Of a DNA stretch of 64,000 bases, positions 46,986 to 57,332 are shown in pieces; the stretch's first letter is position 1, and the number at the start of each line of letters is the position of its first letter. The notes under the pieces are model-generated. The model ran no database searches, was not told where the DNA came from, and saw only the letters and a program-made list of their open reading frames with translations. The position numbers were made by a program, and so were the translations under genes. Location of the stretch: contig JAVYIG010001818.1 in assembly GCA_035222895.1 (NCBI GenBank), positions 124,001-188,000 of the forward strand, read 5' to 3'. This stretch comes from Strongylocentrotus droebachiensis (taxonomy: Eukaryota > Echinodermata > Echinoidea > Camarodonta > Strongylocentrotidae).

Positions 46986-47817
46986 GTATGTTCTAGTTAT
47001 CAGAGTGTTAGGTCTCACATCGGTAGCATGCCATGGTATGTTCTAGTTATCAGAGTGTAAGGTCTCACATCGGTAGCATGCCATGGTATGTTCTAGTTAT
47101 CTGAGTGTAAGGTCTCACATCGGTAGCATGCCATGGTATGTTCTAGTTATCAGAGTGTAAGGTCTCACATCGGTAGCATGCCATGGTATGTTCTAGTTAT
47201 CAGAGTGTAAGGTCTCACATCGGTAGCATGCCATGGTATGTTCTAGTTATCAGAGTGTAAGGTCTCACATCGGTAGCATGCCATGGTATGTTCTAGTTAT
47301 CAGAGTGTAAGGTCTCACATCGGTAGCATGCCATGATATGTTCTAGTTATCAGAGTGTTAGGTCTCACATCGGTAGCATGCCATGGTATGTTCTAGTTAT
47401 CTGAGTGTAAGGTCTCACATCGGTAGCATGCCATGGTATGTTCTAGTTATCAGAGTGTAAGGTCTCACATCGGTAGCATGCCATGGTATGTTCTAGTTAT
47501 CAGAGTGTAAGGTCTCACATCGGTAGCATGCCATGGTATGTTCTAGTTATCAGAGTGTAAGGTCTCACATCGGTAGCATGCCATGGTATGTTCTAGTTAT
47601 CTGACTGTAAGGTCTCACATCGGTAGCATGCCATGGTATGTTCTATAGTTATCAGAGTGTAAGGTCTCACATCGGTATAGCATGCCATGGTATGTTCTAG
47701 TTATCAGAGTGTAAGGTCTCACATCGGTAGCATGCCATGGTATGTTCTAGTTATCAGAGTGTAAGGTCTTACATTGGTAGCATGCCATGGTATGTTCTAT
47801 AGTTATCAGAGTGTAAG
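46961..47817 (+). repeat. 50-bp minisatellite replicating an exon end and 5' splice site, 17 copies
   Basis: Unit GGTCTCACATCGGTAGCATG, then CCATGGTATGTTCTAGTTAT and CAGAGTGTAA. Copies start at 46961 and every 50 bp to 47611, then at about 47663, 47717 and 47766 with small TA insertions. The first 25 bp of the first unit are coding (exon 2 end) and the next bases are the 5' splice site. Almost every copy retains CATG|GTATGT. Confidence 0.97.
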
Positions 47818-48336
47818 GCAGCAGCCCAGTTATGGCCCCAAATTCATGACAGGAGTTTAATTTGTAAATAGACTTAAGAATAACCTTCACCATGTAATAC
47901 GATGAGCACATGCAAGTGTTTCATGGCCCATCTATTGCACAGGATGATATATGTGTATTGTAAATGGAGATTTAAAACTCAGGTTAAGATAAACCACTTT
48001 CATTATCGAGTCATGACTTTCGGCATTTAGATTGAATTCTTTTTACTGGAGACTGCTGAATATCATATGTGAAGTTGTAGAGTACCTGTCGATTGAAGAC
48101 GCTGGTGAGACTGAAGAACATTATAGTTGACTATTCAGAAGAGAAAGACTAATACTAAACCTATCATTTTGATCTTGTTAAACCTTAGATCTTTTACCTT
48201 CATACACCTTCCAAATAATTGTCAACAGACCCAAGAGATTGAACTGTTTGGTGTTTTGGGTCTTTTGTCTCTCAAATCTTGTTTCTTTTAAACATAACTT
48301 CTCATTCATGTGTCTCATTCTATCCGATTTTGTCAG
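47818..48336. other. LRRC42 intron 2, remainder
   Basis: Unique intronic sequence ending in the pyrimidine-containing acceptor at 48331-48336. Nothing else seen. Confidence 0.5.
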
Positions 48337-48455
48337 CCTTCAAAAACTTGGACTAGGAAGAACTGGTCTGAGTGATGGAGTTATGCAGAAACTGACCACA
48401 CCCCTCAGACTAATGGGTAGAGGACCAAAAGGGCTAAAGGTCCTGGACATGTCAG
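48337..48455 (+). CDS. LRRC42: LRRC42-like gene, coding exon 3 (LRR)
   Basis: Acceptor ATTTTGTCAG, 119 bp, takes one base and leaves one; donor GTATGTAG. LQKLGLGRTGLSDGVMQKLT then LRLMGRGPKGLKVLDMS aligns with human VTQLHLKDNCLSDAGVRKMT and VRVMKRGLENLTLLDLS. Two LRR units. Confidence 0.96.
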
Positions 48456-49741
48456 GTATGTAGATCTGCAGGGCCCCATCTTATAAAAAGTTGCGATTGA
48501 TTTGAATCAAGATTAACTTAAAATTAATCACAACTCCTATCTCATAAGTGCACAGTTGAGATTGATTTCAATCAATTGCAACTCTTTATAATACACGGCC
48601 CAGGTATTTGCATGTTACATTATTTATTAATTCATTAATTTCATGGACCTTTTTAAGATGGAATCTAGGACTACAAGTATGTAGGGTGATAGTCTGAACA
48701 CAATTTAATCTCTAAAGTATTTTATTTTATCTTAGAAATAGAATAGGTATTCAGATATCACTTTTTATTTCAGATTTTATCTGTTAATTCATCTCAGTCT
48801 CTTGCTTCTCTAGTGCCATTACAGTTATGTGCATGAAACTCGCTACTTTATCACTATAGCACCGATTTTATTTTATGTGAAGTATGTGAATTAAAATGAT
48901 AAAGGGGCTACTGGTATTTATCTCTAGGATGCACAGTAAGTGCTAAATATGAGAATGCTGCTCGTCTTTTGATCAAATTAAACAAAACATACCGAGTATG
49001 AACTACATTTTTCAAGCAACATTCTTGTTGGATTATGATATTTGCCAATGAATATCATGTCATGTTCAAAAGTCTCTGAAACTACTGGAAAATCCCATAA
49101 AAACTGTTTTTATGCTTTTATGCACATGTTATATGCAAAATGTAAAAATGACACATTCATTTTCTCTTGCCCAAGAGACTGGCAGAGAGTGATTCTACTC
49201 AGTAGCAGAACCTGATGAGTGTTAAATCTAACAATGTTTCTTATTGGTTATTGCATCATAAAAAGGGGCGTGTCTAAGTGAGATAAAATCTTGCTAAAAT
49301 GATTCTCTGGAGCTGATTTAAGGAAAATTAAAGGGTATTTTATCTCACTGAGATTTTTAAAATCTCAGAATACCACCTATCAGTACTGTTAGAGAAAGAA
49401 ATAATATGTCTTGTACATTAGGATTTTTTTCTATTTATAATCATTTTTTTAGGTGCTCCAAAATATGCTTCAATGACAATTTGCTCCGCGATTTTGATTT
49501 GTTAGATAATGAGGCTTTGGGCAAAAGTTGCCTTGGGGTTTTAGGTTAGCTTTAGGGTTACAGGGGTAAAATAAATTAAGAGTTTTTCATCAAGGATTGA
49601 AGCTAACAGTTTGGTTAGTGTAGGGAAATGAAATGGTCTGTGGAGCAACTAATGTCACTGGAGGATGTCATTATACCCTTTTTTATGATAAAATTAAAGA
49701 AATAGTTACACCTTTTGATGTTTGTAATTGATTGTTTGCAG
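48456..49741. other. LRRC42 intron 3
   Basis: About 1.3 kb. A short inverted block around 48492-48575 (GATTGATTTGAATCAAGATT and its echo) suggests a decayed MITE. Otherwise nothing recognised. Confidence 0.5.
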
Positions 49742-49830
49742 GGAATGCAGAGATAACAGAACGCAGTATTCGATTCCTGAAGGCATTTCCTTATCTAGAA
49801 GCATTAGACATCACCAGCTGCTGTTTTTCA
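49742..49830 (+). CDS. LRRC42: LRRC42-like gene, coding exon 4 (LRR)
   Basis: Acceptor GATTGTTTGCAG, 89 bp, phase 1 in and 0 out, donor GTGAGTCT. Residues NAEITERSIRFLKAFPYLEA and LDITSCCFS align with human NPEITDAGIGYLFSFRKLNC and LDISGTGLK. Last LRR unit. Confidence 0.95.
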
Positions 49831-50372
49831 GTGAGTCTTTCAAATTTTAACCCACCGACCTCTCCAGTGGATTTTCATTTTGTTAATGGTTGTTTATCCT
49901 TGTCACAATCTCAATCGTTTCCTTGTTTTAGGGTCTGTTTTTATAGCTTAAGCAAGGACAGTCTCTGTTATGATGATTAGTTATCCCTTTTGAGGTGCTC
50001 TGTAGCCCTAGTTCTTTTCTTACTGCAATGCTAGGCATGCACCCAAGTAATAAATTCTTTTATGTTCAAGGCTGGGCTGGTTCAGTCAAACAGTTTTGGA
50101 ATCAGTTTGCAGCCAGCTCTCACACTGAGAGGACCTTTGTTTCATGAGCTGGGGTAGCTCTGGGTAGCCACACCCGTTATCCTCTTTAATAGGTGTCAGC
50201 AAGTTTTGCTAGCAGTAAGTTAATTTGTTTTCTTATTTTCAGAGAGGTAAGTTGTTACCAGTTTCGTACTTGTTTATCCAAATAGAATATGAAGATAAGA
50301 TACTTTATCATTATAGTATATAGAAAAAGAAATTAGCAGATGATTTAATTTGTGAACTTGTTGTGCTATATA

Positions 50373-51030
50373 CAGGCCTTCTCAACTAGTTTATTAGAAG
50401 TGCCAAAACGAAAAGAATTTTTAGTTGAAGTGCCACCCTGTGTGTTTGAATGTGCTGCAAGGGAGCGTAACGAGCCGTAAACGGATGGGGTCGAGAGGCA
50501 AAGCCCCAACGGGGGTAGCAGGGGGTGGAGCCCTCTGAAGCTGGTGGATTTTAGGGCTTTCTAAAGGCCATTTCATTCCACAGTATAATCAATCATAATT
50601 TCATATTGATGTGAACAAATTAGTACAATTCCTGGGTACAATTACACTGGAGGTAAATTTATATGTAGTTTTTTGGGTGCAATAAACACAGGAAATGTCA
50701 AAATAAAGTGAAAATGAAACAAACAAAAACAAGATGTTTCCAGAGATTGGCAATGTTAAAATTGGTAGCCCAATGTACTGTTGTTCAGAGATTAGGTTTA
50801 GAGTCGTATAAAATGGTAAAAACGATAAATTCCCCCTTTCTTTCTGTTTGTTAAGCAGGCATTTTGGGTTCAAATTCAACTGCAACTTCTTGATTTAGCT
50901 GAGTATTTAATTCTAAAATATCTATTTTCTTTCTTTATGTTTTTTTGTTTGTTGTTGCAACAGTCGCGCGCCACTCCGACCGACCCCAAGCGCCACAAGT
51001 GGCGCGGGTGCCGCCAGTTGAGAAGGCCTG
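50373..51030. mobile_element. hAT-like MITE, TIR CAGGCCTTCTCAACT
   Basis: The left end CAGGCCTTCTCAACTAG and right end CCAGTTGAGAAGGCCTG are inverted with one mismatch. The CAGnnnTTCTCAAC form is typical of hAT termini. The flanks (CTATATA / ATATACA) do not give a clean 8-bp duplication. The interior is GC-rich near the right end and lacks a transposase. Confidence 0.75.
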
Positions 51031-52491
51031 ATATACATAGTGCTTTTGCATTTTTACTGAGTAGGCATGTTTTAAAATCATAAAATCATTAAAATCATAA
51101 ACAAATAAGCGCTAATAAAGTCAGTGCTTTTAAACCTTTGATACATAAACGGTATAATATGTTGACTGATCTTCTGTAAACCCAGAAGTTATACTTTTGT
51201 TTAGGGCATGGCCTTACAATTTGTGTCACTATATAATATATAGAAGATGGTCATTCAAATAGATCTTGTGTATTTTCTGTGCTGATTTCCGAACGTCTAT
51301 TTGACTGTAAATTATCATAAATATTGGATGTTTCCTTTTAGAAGTTTGTTTTTTCAGTTTTTCTAACTTTCCATAAATGAAATGAAATGAAAATAAGACT
51401 GTTTCATCAAATTCCTATATAAAGTTACAATTATTGGAATTCCAGGTAGAGAGTTCCATCAGTTGCCATCTCATTTTTGTTGGTATCAGCAGCAGTCTCG
51501 CGTCTCCTTCCCGCTTTGTCTCCTCATCTCCACCATACCAACGAATGACGTATGTTCCAGTGCAGTGGCCTGGTTGTCTGTGGTTTTGGGTAGCCAGTTA
51601 CGTTACTTCAGTTTCTTCTGATTTTCCCCTGCAAAAATCCACCAGTCACAGTTTGAAGAGACAATCATAAATGATTTCAACTCAGCTCTACGGTCTTTGT
51701 CTACAGTATCCTTACCATTAACTCATGTGACATAAAGTTCTTCAGTCTTGAACAATTACTATAGACTCTGGACATCTTTGGACTTTGTTCCGGTTGGAGC
51801 CACTTTGGATCTGGATCTAATTTGAATTATTTAATCAATGTCAACAGCAGATATTCCCTGTACGGGACTTGATTTTGTAAAAGTATTTATATTCTTGTTT
51901 TTGCCGATTCATTTGTTGTATAAAATAAAGTTTATTTAAACTTTATTTTACAGAATATTTTTTGAGTCATTTATGGGTGCATGGTCAAACAGCCTGTAGT
52001 TAGACTAATAAATCATTGTGTGTATGATGTAAATTTTATCCCTAATTTGTTTTAATGAGAAAATACACGTACATCGTGACACTCCTTAAATACAGGAGCA
52101 GATCCATAATTTGCATTAGATGGACACAATATTTTGTTAAATGTAATGAGCAGAAAAGACTGGGGTAAAGTTGTGTACTTAAAGATATGCCACTTGAGTT
52201 TCAAATGGGCACAGACCGGATGTGCACCCCCCCCCCCCCCCCTCCCCCAACACACACAAAATATTTCCTTTATATAATTTTGTTATTGTGTAGATAATTT
52301 GCTCCTTTCAGTCCTCCTTTGATTCAAAATCCACATCACTTCATTTTAGTTGTTCTTGCAATTACAAATTCATTAATGTACAAATATTATTGACAAGTTT
52401 AGATTTATAGATGACAGACAACGAAAACAACTTTGTGAACATTTAGATATACTACCATACTTATTGCTTATCCTATTCTATTTCATTTTAG
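51031..52491. other. LRRC42 intron 4, right part
   Basis: The segment about 51440-51900 is less AT-rich and followed by an AATAAA palindrome, so an alternative terminal exon or a retrocopy is conceivable, but no family is recognised. A C run with C/T follows at 52227-52248. Confidence 0.4.
51921..51950. terminator. Palindromic AATAAA pair (possible bidirectional poly(A) signal)
   Basis: TAAAATAAAGTTTA and TAAACTTTATTTTA form perfect 14-bp arms around two bases, placing AATAAA on both strands. Function is inferred only. Confidence 0.4.
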
Positions 52492-52693
52492 ACACATGGA
52501 TTGAAGCGGCTGCACAATGAAATGTGTCTCAGACAACTGGAGGATGACGAAATAGATGAGGGATTGGATGTATTCTGTAAATCGGTAGAGAACAGTGGCT
52601 GGGCTGCTATTTTGGTTGAAGATTGGATCAGTGAGAACAGGGTCGCTACTAAAAAGATTCTCCCTCAAGGATGCCCCAAGGCTAGAAAGTTCT
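52492..52693 (+). CDS. LRRC42: LRRC42-like gene, coding exon 5
   Basis: Acceptor TTTCATTTTAG, 202 bp, phase 0 in and one base over, donor GTAAGTTC. It encodes THGLKRLHNEMCLRQLEDDE, a Cys/Trp-containing middle (SVENSGWAAILVEDWISEN) and ILPQGCPKARKF. The SGWA..LVEDWI block matches human EGWADQIVLQWERV. The donor region is duplicated: a 37-bp unit from 52676 is repeated at 52713, giving a second identical splice site at 52730/52731. Use of that site would insert 37 bp and hit a TAG. Confidence 0.93.
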
Positions 52694-52749
52694 GTAAGTT
52701 CTCTATTACCTTCCAAGGCTAGAAAGTTCTGTAAGTTCTCTTTTACCTT
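52676..52749 (+). repeat. 37-bp duplication across the exon 5 donor
   Basis: CCAAGGCTAGAAAGTTCTGT with AAGTTCTCTATTACCTT occurs at 52676 and, with one change, at 52713. It covers the last 18 coding bases and the start of intron 5. Confidence 0.93.
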
Positions 52750-54003
52750 ACTGTGGCAAAGACCTTTTAGAAAGCAACATGTGCTATCATGCCAGCCAGT
52801 TTTACCAATGTTACTCAGTTCTTCTTGTGTTTTACAGTCCCTTAAAGAAATGTTTAAAAAAATATTAGTTCTATTCATGCCAAAATACAAAGTTATTTTG
52901 CATATGAAAGTATTGGCTGCTGGGAATGAGGCTCTCAATGAGTCTTAGTCTGCACTAATCACTAAAACGTGATACATGTAGGTGTAATAAAACCTTTCAT
53001 GAATAGTTTTTATGATAGGTCAATCCAACCCATGTAAATAAGTTCATTCGTATGACGGCAGAAAATAAGAGAATCAAATGGCGAAAGTTTAAAATAAATC
53101 AGACCAATAATAAGAGAGTCATGAATGTTTGAAATATAAGATCACTAAATCTATTTGACTCTCAAATTGGCAATTTGGTCAGTGGATTATGACATGGTCA
53201 TGGACAACTCTCCCACTTGTTGAATTGTACATGTACAAAAATATCACTAGATTTGGTTTTTCACCGAAGTGCCTTCTTCCTTGGGACTGTATTCTGAAAA
53301 TACCCTCTGGATATAACAGGGCTTCACACTACTGTTAGGGGTCCGGACAGAAATTGTTGTTCTTTATGCATTGATCCTACGTAGAAATTCTGATATTTTT
53401 GGGTGGTCTGGACCAAAGTTTAGCGTACCATGTGTTCTGGGTGCCTGTAAGGGACGGGCCCAGGGTAGAATATTATTATAGGTCCCCTAAAAAGAAAAGA
53501 CCCTCTGAGCTAAAATTTTCGAAAATGTGACATTTTTGTCATTTTGTGTATTGGAACAAACGGAAAGTTTTCCAGCACTACATCATGTAACATTCCTGAT
53601 TCAGACATTTGAAATCCATACATTAATCACAACTTTTAAAGATTCACAGTTTCTTTTATTTTCATTTTGTTTGATTTCATTCAAACTTTCACCCATCTGC
53701 TTCTCTGAGTGTTCTGCTTACTTTTAGTAGGTAGTTTTGATACTAAGGTTTTATTTTTCTTTCAGTATATCAGAACTCAAACAGATTAGAAATGGATAAT
53801 TGCAAGTTTACATACAACAGATGAAATAATTATTGAATTTATGTTATGTGGGAGAGTCTATAGATACCACTGTCATTTCTATGCTTGAAATGTGACAAAT
53901 TATCCAGAGCTTTATCAATTTGTTGTTCAGATTTGTAGTCATCTGATCATCCTCCTTTTATATGATCATTATTGTTTGTATGTGTATTTCACTGTCTCAA
54001 CAG
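52750..54003. other. LRRC42 intron 5
   Basis: Holds dispersed repeat B copy 2 at 53016-53290. The rest is AT-rich without recognisable content and ends in acceptor CTGTCTCAACAG. Confidence 0.5.
53016..53290 (+). repeat. Dispersed repeat B, copy 2
   Basis: Blocks ATGGCGAAAGTT, ATGAATGTTT, GATCACTAA, ACAACTCTCCCA and CAAAAATATCACT follow the same order as at 24095-24370. Confidence 0.75.
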
Positions 54004-54593
54004 ATTCCTCTAGTAGCAACCAACTCGGATTCATGGACATCAGTGTCAAAACCACCATACCAGTCTCTACCTCGTCTCAGACTTATATCAGACTGGTGAG
54101 AGATACTACAAACAGAGACGGAGTATCCACAAGTGAAGTGAAAAATTCACTTCAGACTGGTGAAAGAGAACAGAGAACAGGAATGAAAGACAATGGACAT
54201 ACACATACCAAGGCTCTTGCATCAAAGAGGTTTGCTCAGGCATTGCAAAGCACACAAGAAGCAGAAACGACAGTTGACAAAAGTGAAATGTCAGGCCATT
54301 GTGTGCTACATAATTCAAATCAAGGACCACAAAATCTTTCTTCATTAAAAGAAGTAGAAAATTTATGTCCTGGAAGATCAAAGCTAGGGTTAAAGGTCAA
54401 ACTTAGAAGGAAAAGAAAAAGGTGTCCAAGTGATGATGAAGCAAGAAGGGGCAATGTGCAACATGCCTTGGAAGATGATGATAGAGATTTGATGAATAGC
54501 TACCTCAATATAAGGACCGATGGAGACATGGATCTAGATAAGACAGGAGATAGATCAAAGCTGATGAAAGCAATGGATTCTTTACACTGGTAA
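54004..54593 (+). CDS. LRRC42: LRRC42-like gene, terminal coding exon 6
   Basis: It takes one base from exon 5 and runs 590 bp to TAA at 54591-54593. The translation is a Ser/Thr-rich linker, then ALASKRFAQALQSTQEA (human TAAQRFYGKR region), a basic stretch LRRKRKRCPSDDEARR that could be a nuclear localisation signal, then ALEDDDRDLMNSY, which matches the very end of human LRRC42 (LAVEDWDLLNSY). Here the protein does not stop after NSY but continues for about 30 residues, YLNIRTDGDMDLDKTGDRSK to SLHW. That extension lies in a 125-bp unit repeated several times downstream, so it appears to be a lineage-specific tail. Confidence 0.93.
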
Positions 54594-54880
54594 TCACAAA
54601 GCCATGATTATAGAGATTCGATACATATAGCTGGCTTGAGATAAGGACATATAGAGATTCAGATCTAGATAAGACAGGTGATAGAGCAAAGCTAATGAGA
54701 GCAATCGATAGTTCACACTAGTAGTCAAGTAGCTGTGACGATAGAGATTTGAGCTACTTCAAGATAAGGACTGATGGAGACATGGATGTGGATTAGACAG
54801 GAGATAGATGAAAGCTGATTAGAGCAATGAATTCTTCACACTGGTATGGGAACAGCCATGATTATAGAGATTTGATACAG

Positions 54881-55216
54881 AAGGAGTGTCGTGGCCGAGT
54901 GGTTTAAGGCGCTTGACTGGAGATGCGGAGGTCGAGGGTTCAAATCCTGACACGGCACTATAATATCCTTTGGCGCGATATTAACCTGCAGGTGTTAAAT
55001 GGGTACCTGGTAGGATGCGACCGTCATTGTTGGTCAAACAGTTTTTGAGCGTAAAGTAACGCCTGACTGGAATGCTCCCCGGGGAGTGGAGATTGTGCAC
55101 ACAGTGTGTGTGGGCAAGTATTGAATCCAATGACCGGAGTTATAGTATATCTGTAAACCGCATAGAGAGATCGTAGATGTATTAAGCGCTATATAAAAGG
55201 AGAATATTATTATATA
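54881..55216 (+). mobile_element. tRNA-derived SINE, full-length
   Basis: tRNA(Leu/Ser)-like head from GTGTCGTGGCCGAGTGGTTT, B-box GGGTTCAAATCC, 5' GTGTC pairing with GACAC after the B-box. The body then runs to GCGCTATATAAAAGGAGAAT and an ATTATTAT tail. The best-preserved of four copies in the window. The head could be mistaken for a tRNA gene. Confidence 0.88.
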
Positions 55217-55713
55217 GGTTTTGGTAAGGGGTCATGAATTTGGTTCAAATTAACATATTGGAACTATATGCGATCCTACAATATCCAGTGATCTCTGTCG
55301 CGGTTGATATTGAGTCTAAAGGTATGAAATTGTAAATCATAAACTCTTTATGTTGTATAGCTCCCTCTCAAGGTCAAGATATTAATTAAGCTATAAAACA
55401 AGGATTCTTGACTAAAATCGACCTACAGTGTATCAACTATTCCCGTTTGGAAATTATATATCACAACTACATATTCTGAGATTTTCATGGTCGCAGCTAC
55501 CATTGTACGGCCGTAGGCGCTATTTGAAATTAAACAAAATTTACTGGGAGCACTGGTAAATTTTTATATTCATTTTTTCTTGAAAGCAAAAGTGTTTTAG
55601 GGGCTACATTTTCTAGCGCTTATAATACATCCACAGGGGCATCCAAATATATCAAAATTGTAAAGAATCACTATCCACCCAATTTTCATCATTTCCCAAA
55701 ACTTTGTACTACC
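55217..55713 (-). mobile_element. Inverted copy of the 10.2-kb MITE
   Basis: GGGGTCATGAATTTGG at the left, through TTACTGGGAGCACTGGTAAA and GGGGCATCCAAATATATCAA, to CCCAAAACTTTGTACTACCT at the right, is the reverse complement of 10249-10700 with divergence. The left TIR is lost. Confidence 0.85.
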
Positions 55714-56465
55714 TTTAAGATGAGGACCGATGAAGACAAGGATCTAGACAGGTGATAGAGCAAAGCTAATGAGAGCAATGGATTCTTTACACTGGTAATC
55801 AAGTAGCCATGGGTATAGAGACTTGATGAATAGCTACCTCAAGATAAGGACCAATGGAAACATGGATCTAGATAAAGCAGGCAATGGATCATAGCTTAAT
55901 GAGAGTAGTGGATTTTTATACAGGTAGTCCCAAAACCCATGATGATAACAAAAAACGAGCTTAGGGTAGCTTCGCTTGGCGAAATTAAGGAACACAAAGT
56001 GAAACATAAAGAATGCAAAATCAATGATTGTTGAAAAGCACTATTTCACCATAAAGTAGATCCACATCATTTAGGATATAGAGCTGGTAAATTATGTAGG
56101 ACATTGATTTTGTTTAATCTGTTTTGTGTAATCTTTCATTCAGATATGGAGTTTGGATTCATCAACATCACAAACTATTATTCCTTTTGTGCTCCAAACG
56201 TGTCTTTTGTGCCATTAAATTTTGTTTAGCTACCTGAGGACCAATAGTGATGCAAATCTAGATAAGACAGATGATAGGTAAAAGCTGACGAGAGCAATAG
56301 ATTCTTCACACCGGTAGTCATGACAATAGAGACTAGAGAAATAAATAAAAACTTGTTTGTATAGATTTCAATAAATGGACAGTTTAAGAAATGTTTTAAT
56401 GCATTATTCACGTGTTTTTCAACCATGCATATTTCAGAGTTAGTTGCCACCATGTGTTCTGAACC

Positions 56466-57301
56466 GATAATGATGAAGATGAAGGATGATGATGACGAAT
56501 TATGAGAGTGATATAAAGGACAGAATAATTTGATGATAATGAAGGTGGTAGTGGTGGCAATGAGACTGATAAAGGGCAAGATGATGTGATGCTGATGGTG
56601 GTGGTAGTGATAATGGAGAATGATGAGAGTGATAAAGGACAGAATAATTTGATGATAATGAAGGTGTTAGTGGTGGCGATGAGACTGATAAAGGGCAAGA
56701 TGATGTGATGCTGATGGTGGTGGTGATGGAGAATGATGAGAGTGATAAAGGGCAGGATCATTAGATGATGATGATGATGATGATGGTGATGATGGAGAAT
56801 GATGAGAGTGATAAAGGGCAGGATCATTAGATGATGATGATGGTGGTGGTGATAATGGAGAATGATGAGAGTGATAAAAGAAAGATGATTTGATGATGGT
56901 GGTGGTGATGGAGAATGATGAAAGTGATAAAGGGCAGGAAGATTTGATGATGGTGGTGGTGATGGAGAATGATGAAAGTGATAAAGGGCAGGATGATTTG
57001 ATGATGATGATGGTGGTGGTGATGGAGAATGACGAAAGTGATAAAGGGCAGGATGATTTGATGATGATGGTGGTGGTGATGGATAATGATGAGAGTGATA
57101 AAGAACAGGATGATTTGATGATGATGATGGTAGTGGTGGTGATGGAGAATGATGAGAGTGATAAAGGGCAGGATCATTAGATGATGATGATGATGGTGAT
57201 GATGGAGAATGATGAGAGTGATAAAGGGCAGGATGATTAGATGATGATGATGATGGTGGTGGTGATGGAGAATGATGAGAGTGATAAAGGGCAGGATGAT
57301 T

Positions 57302-57332
<31 letters not shown>

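Larger units (their letters stand above)
54480..56320 (+). repeat. Decayed tandem copies (about 125 bp) of the LRRC42 terminal coding segment
   Basis: Motifs TAGAGATTTGATGAATAGCT, ATAAGGACCGATGGAGACATGG, CTAGATAAGACAGG and GCAATGGATTCTTTACACTGG recur at about 54480 (coding), 54607, 54740, 54860 (continuing at 55713), 55811 and 56228. Copies past the first have stops and indels. Two inserts interrupt them: SINE plus MITE at 54881-55713, and unrelated DNA at about 55950-56228. Confidence 0.85.

Noticed and set aside
46961-47817. CRISPR-like direct repeats
   Set aside because: Units are contiguous with no unique spacers, and the DNA is eukaryotic with introns.
54881-54965. tRNA(Leu/Ser) gene
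   Set aside because: A and B boxes are good, but the segment continues into a SINE body and tail shared by other copies; no clean anticodon arm.
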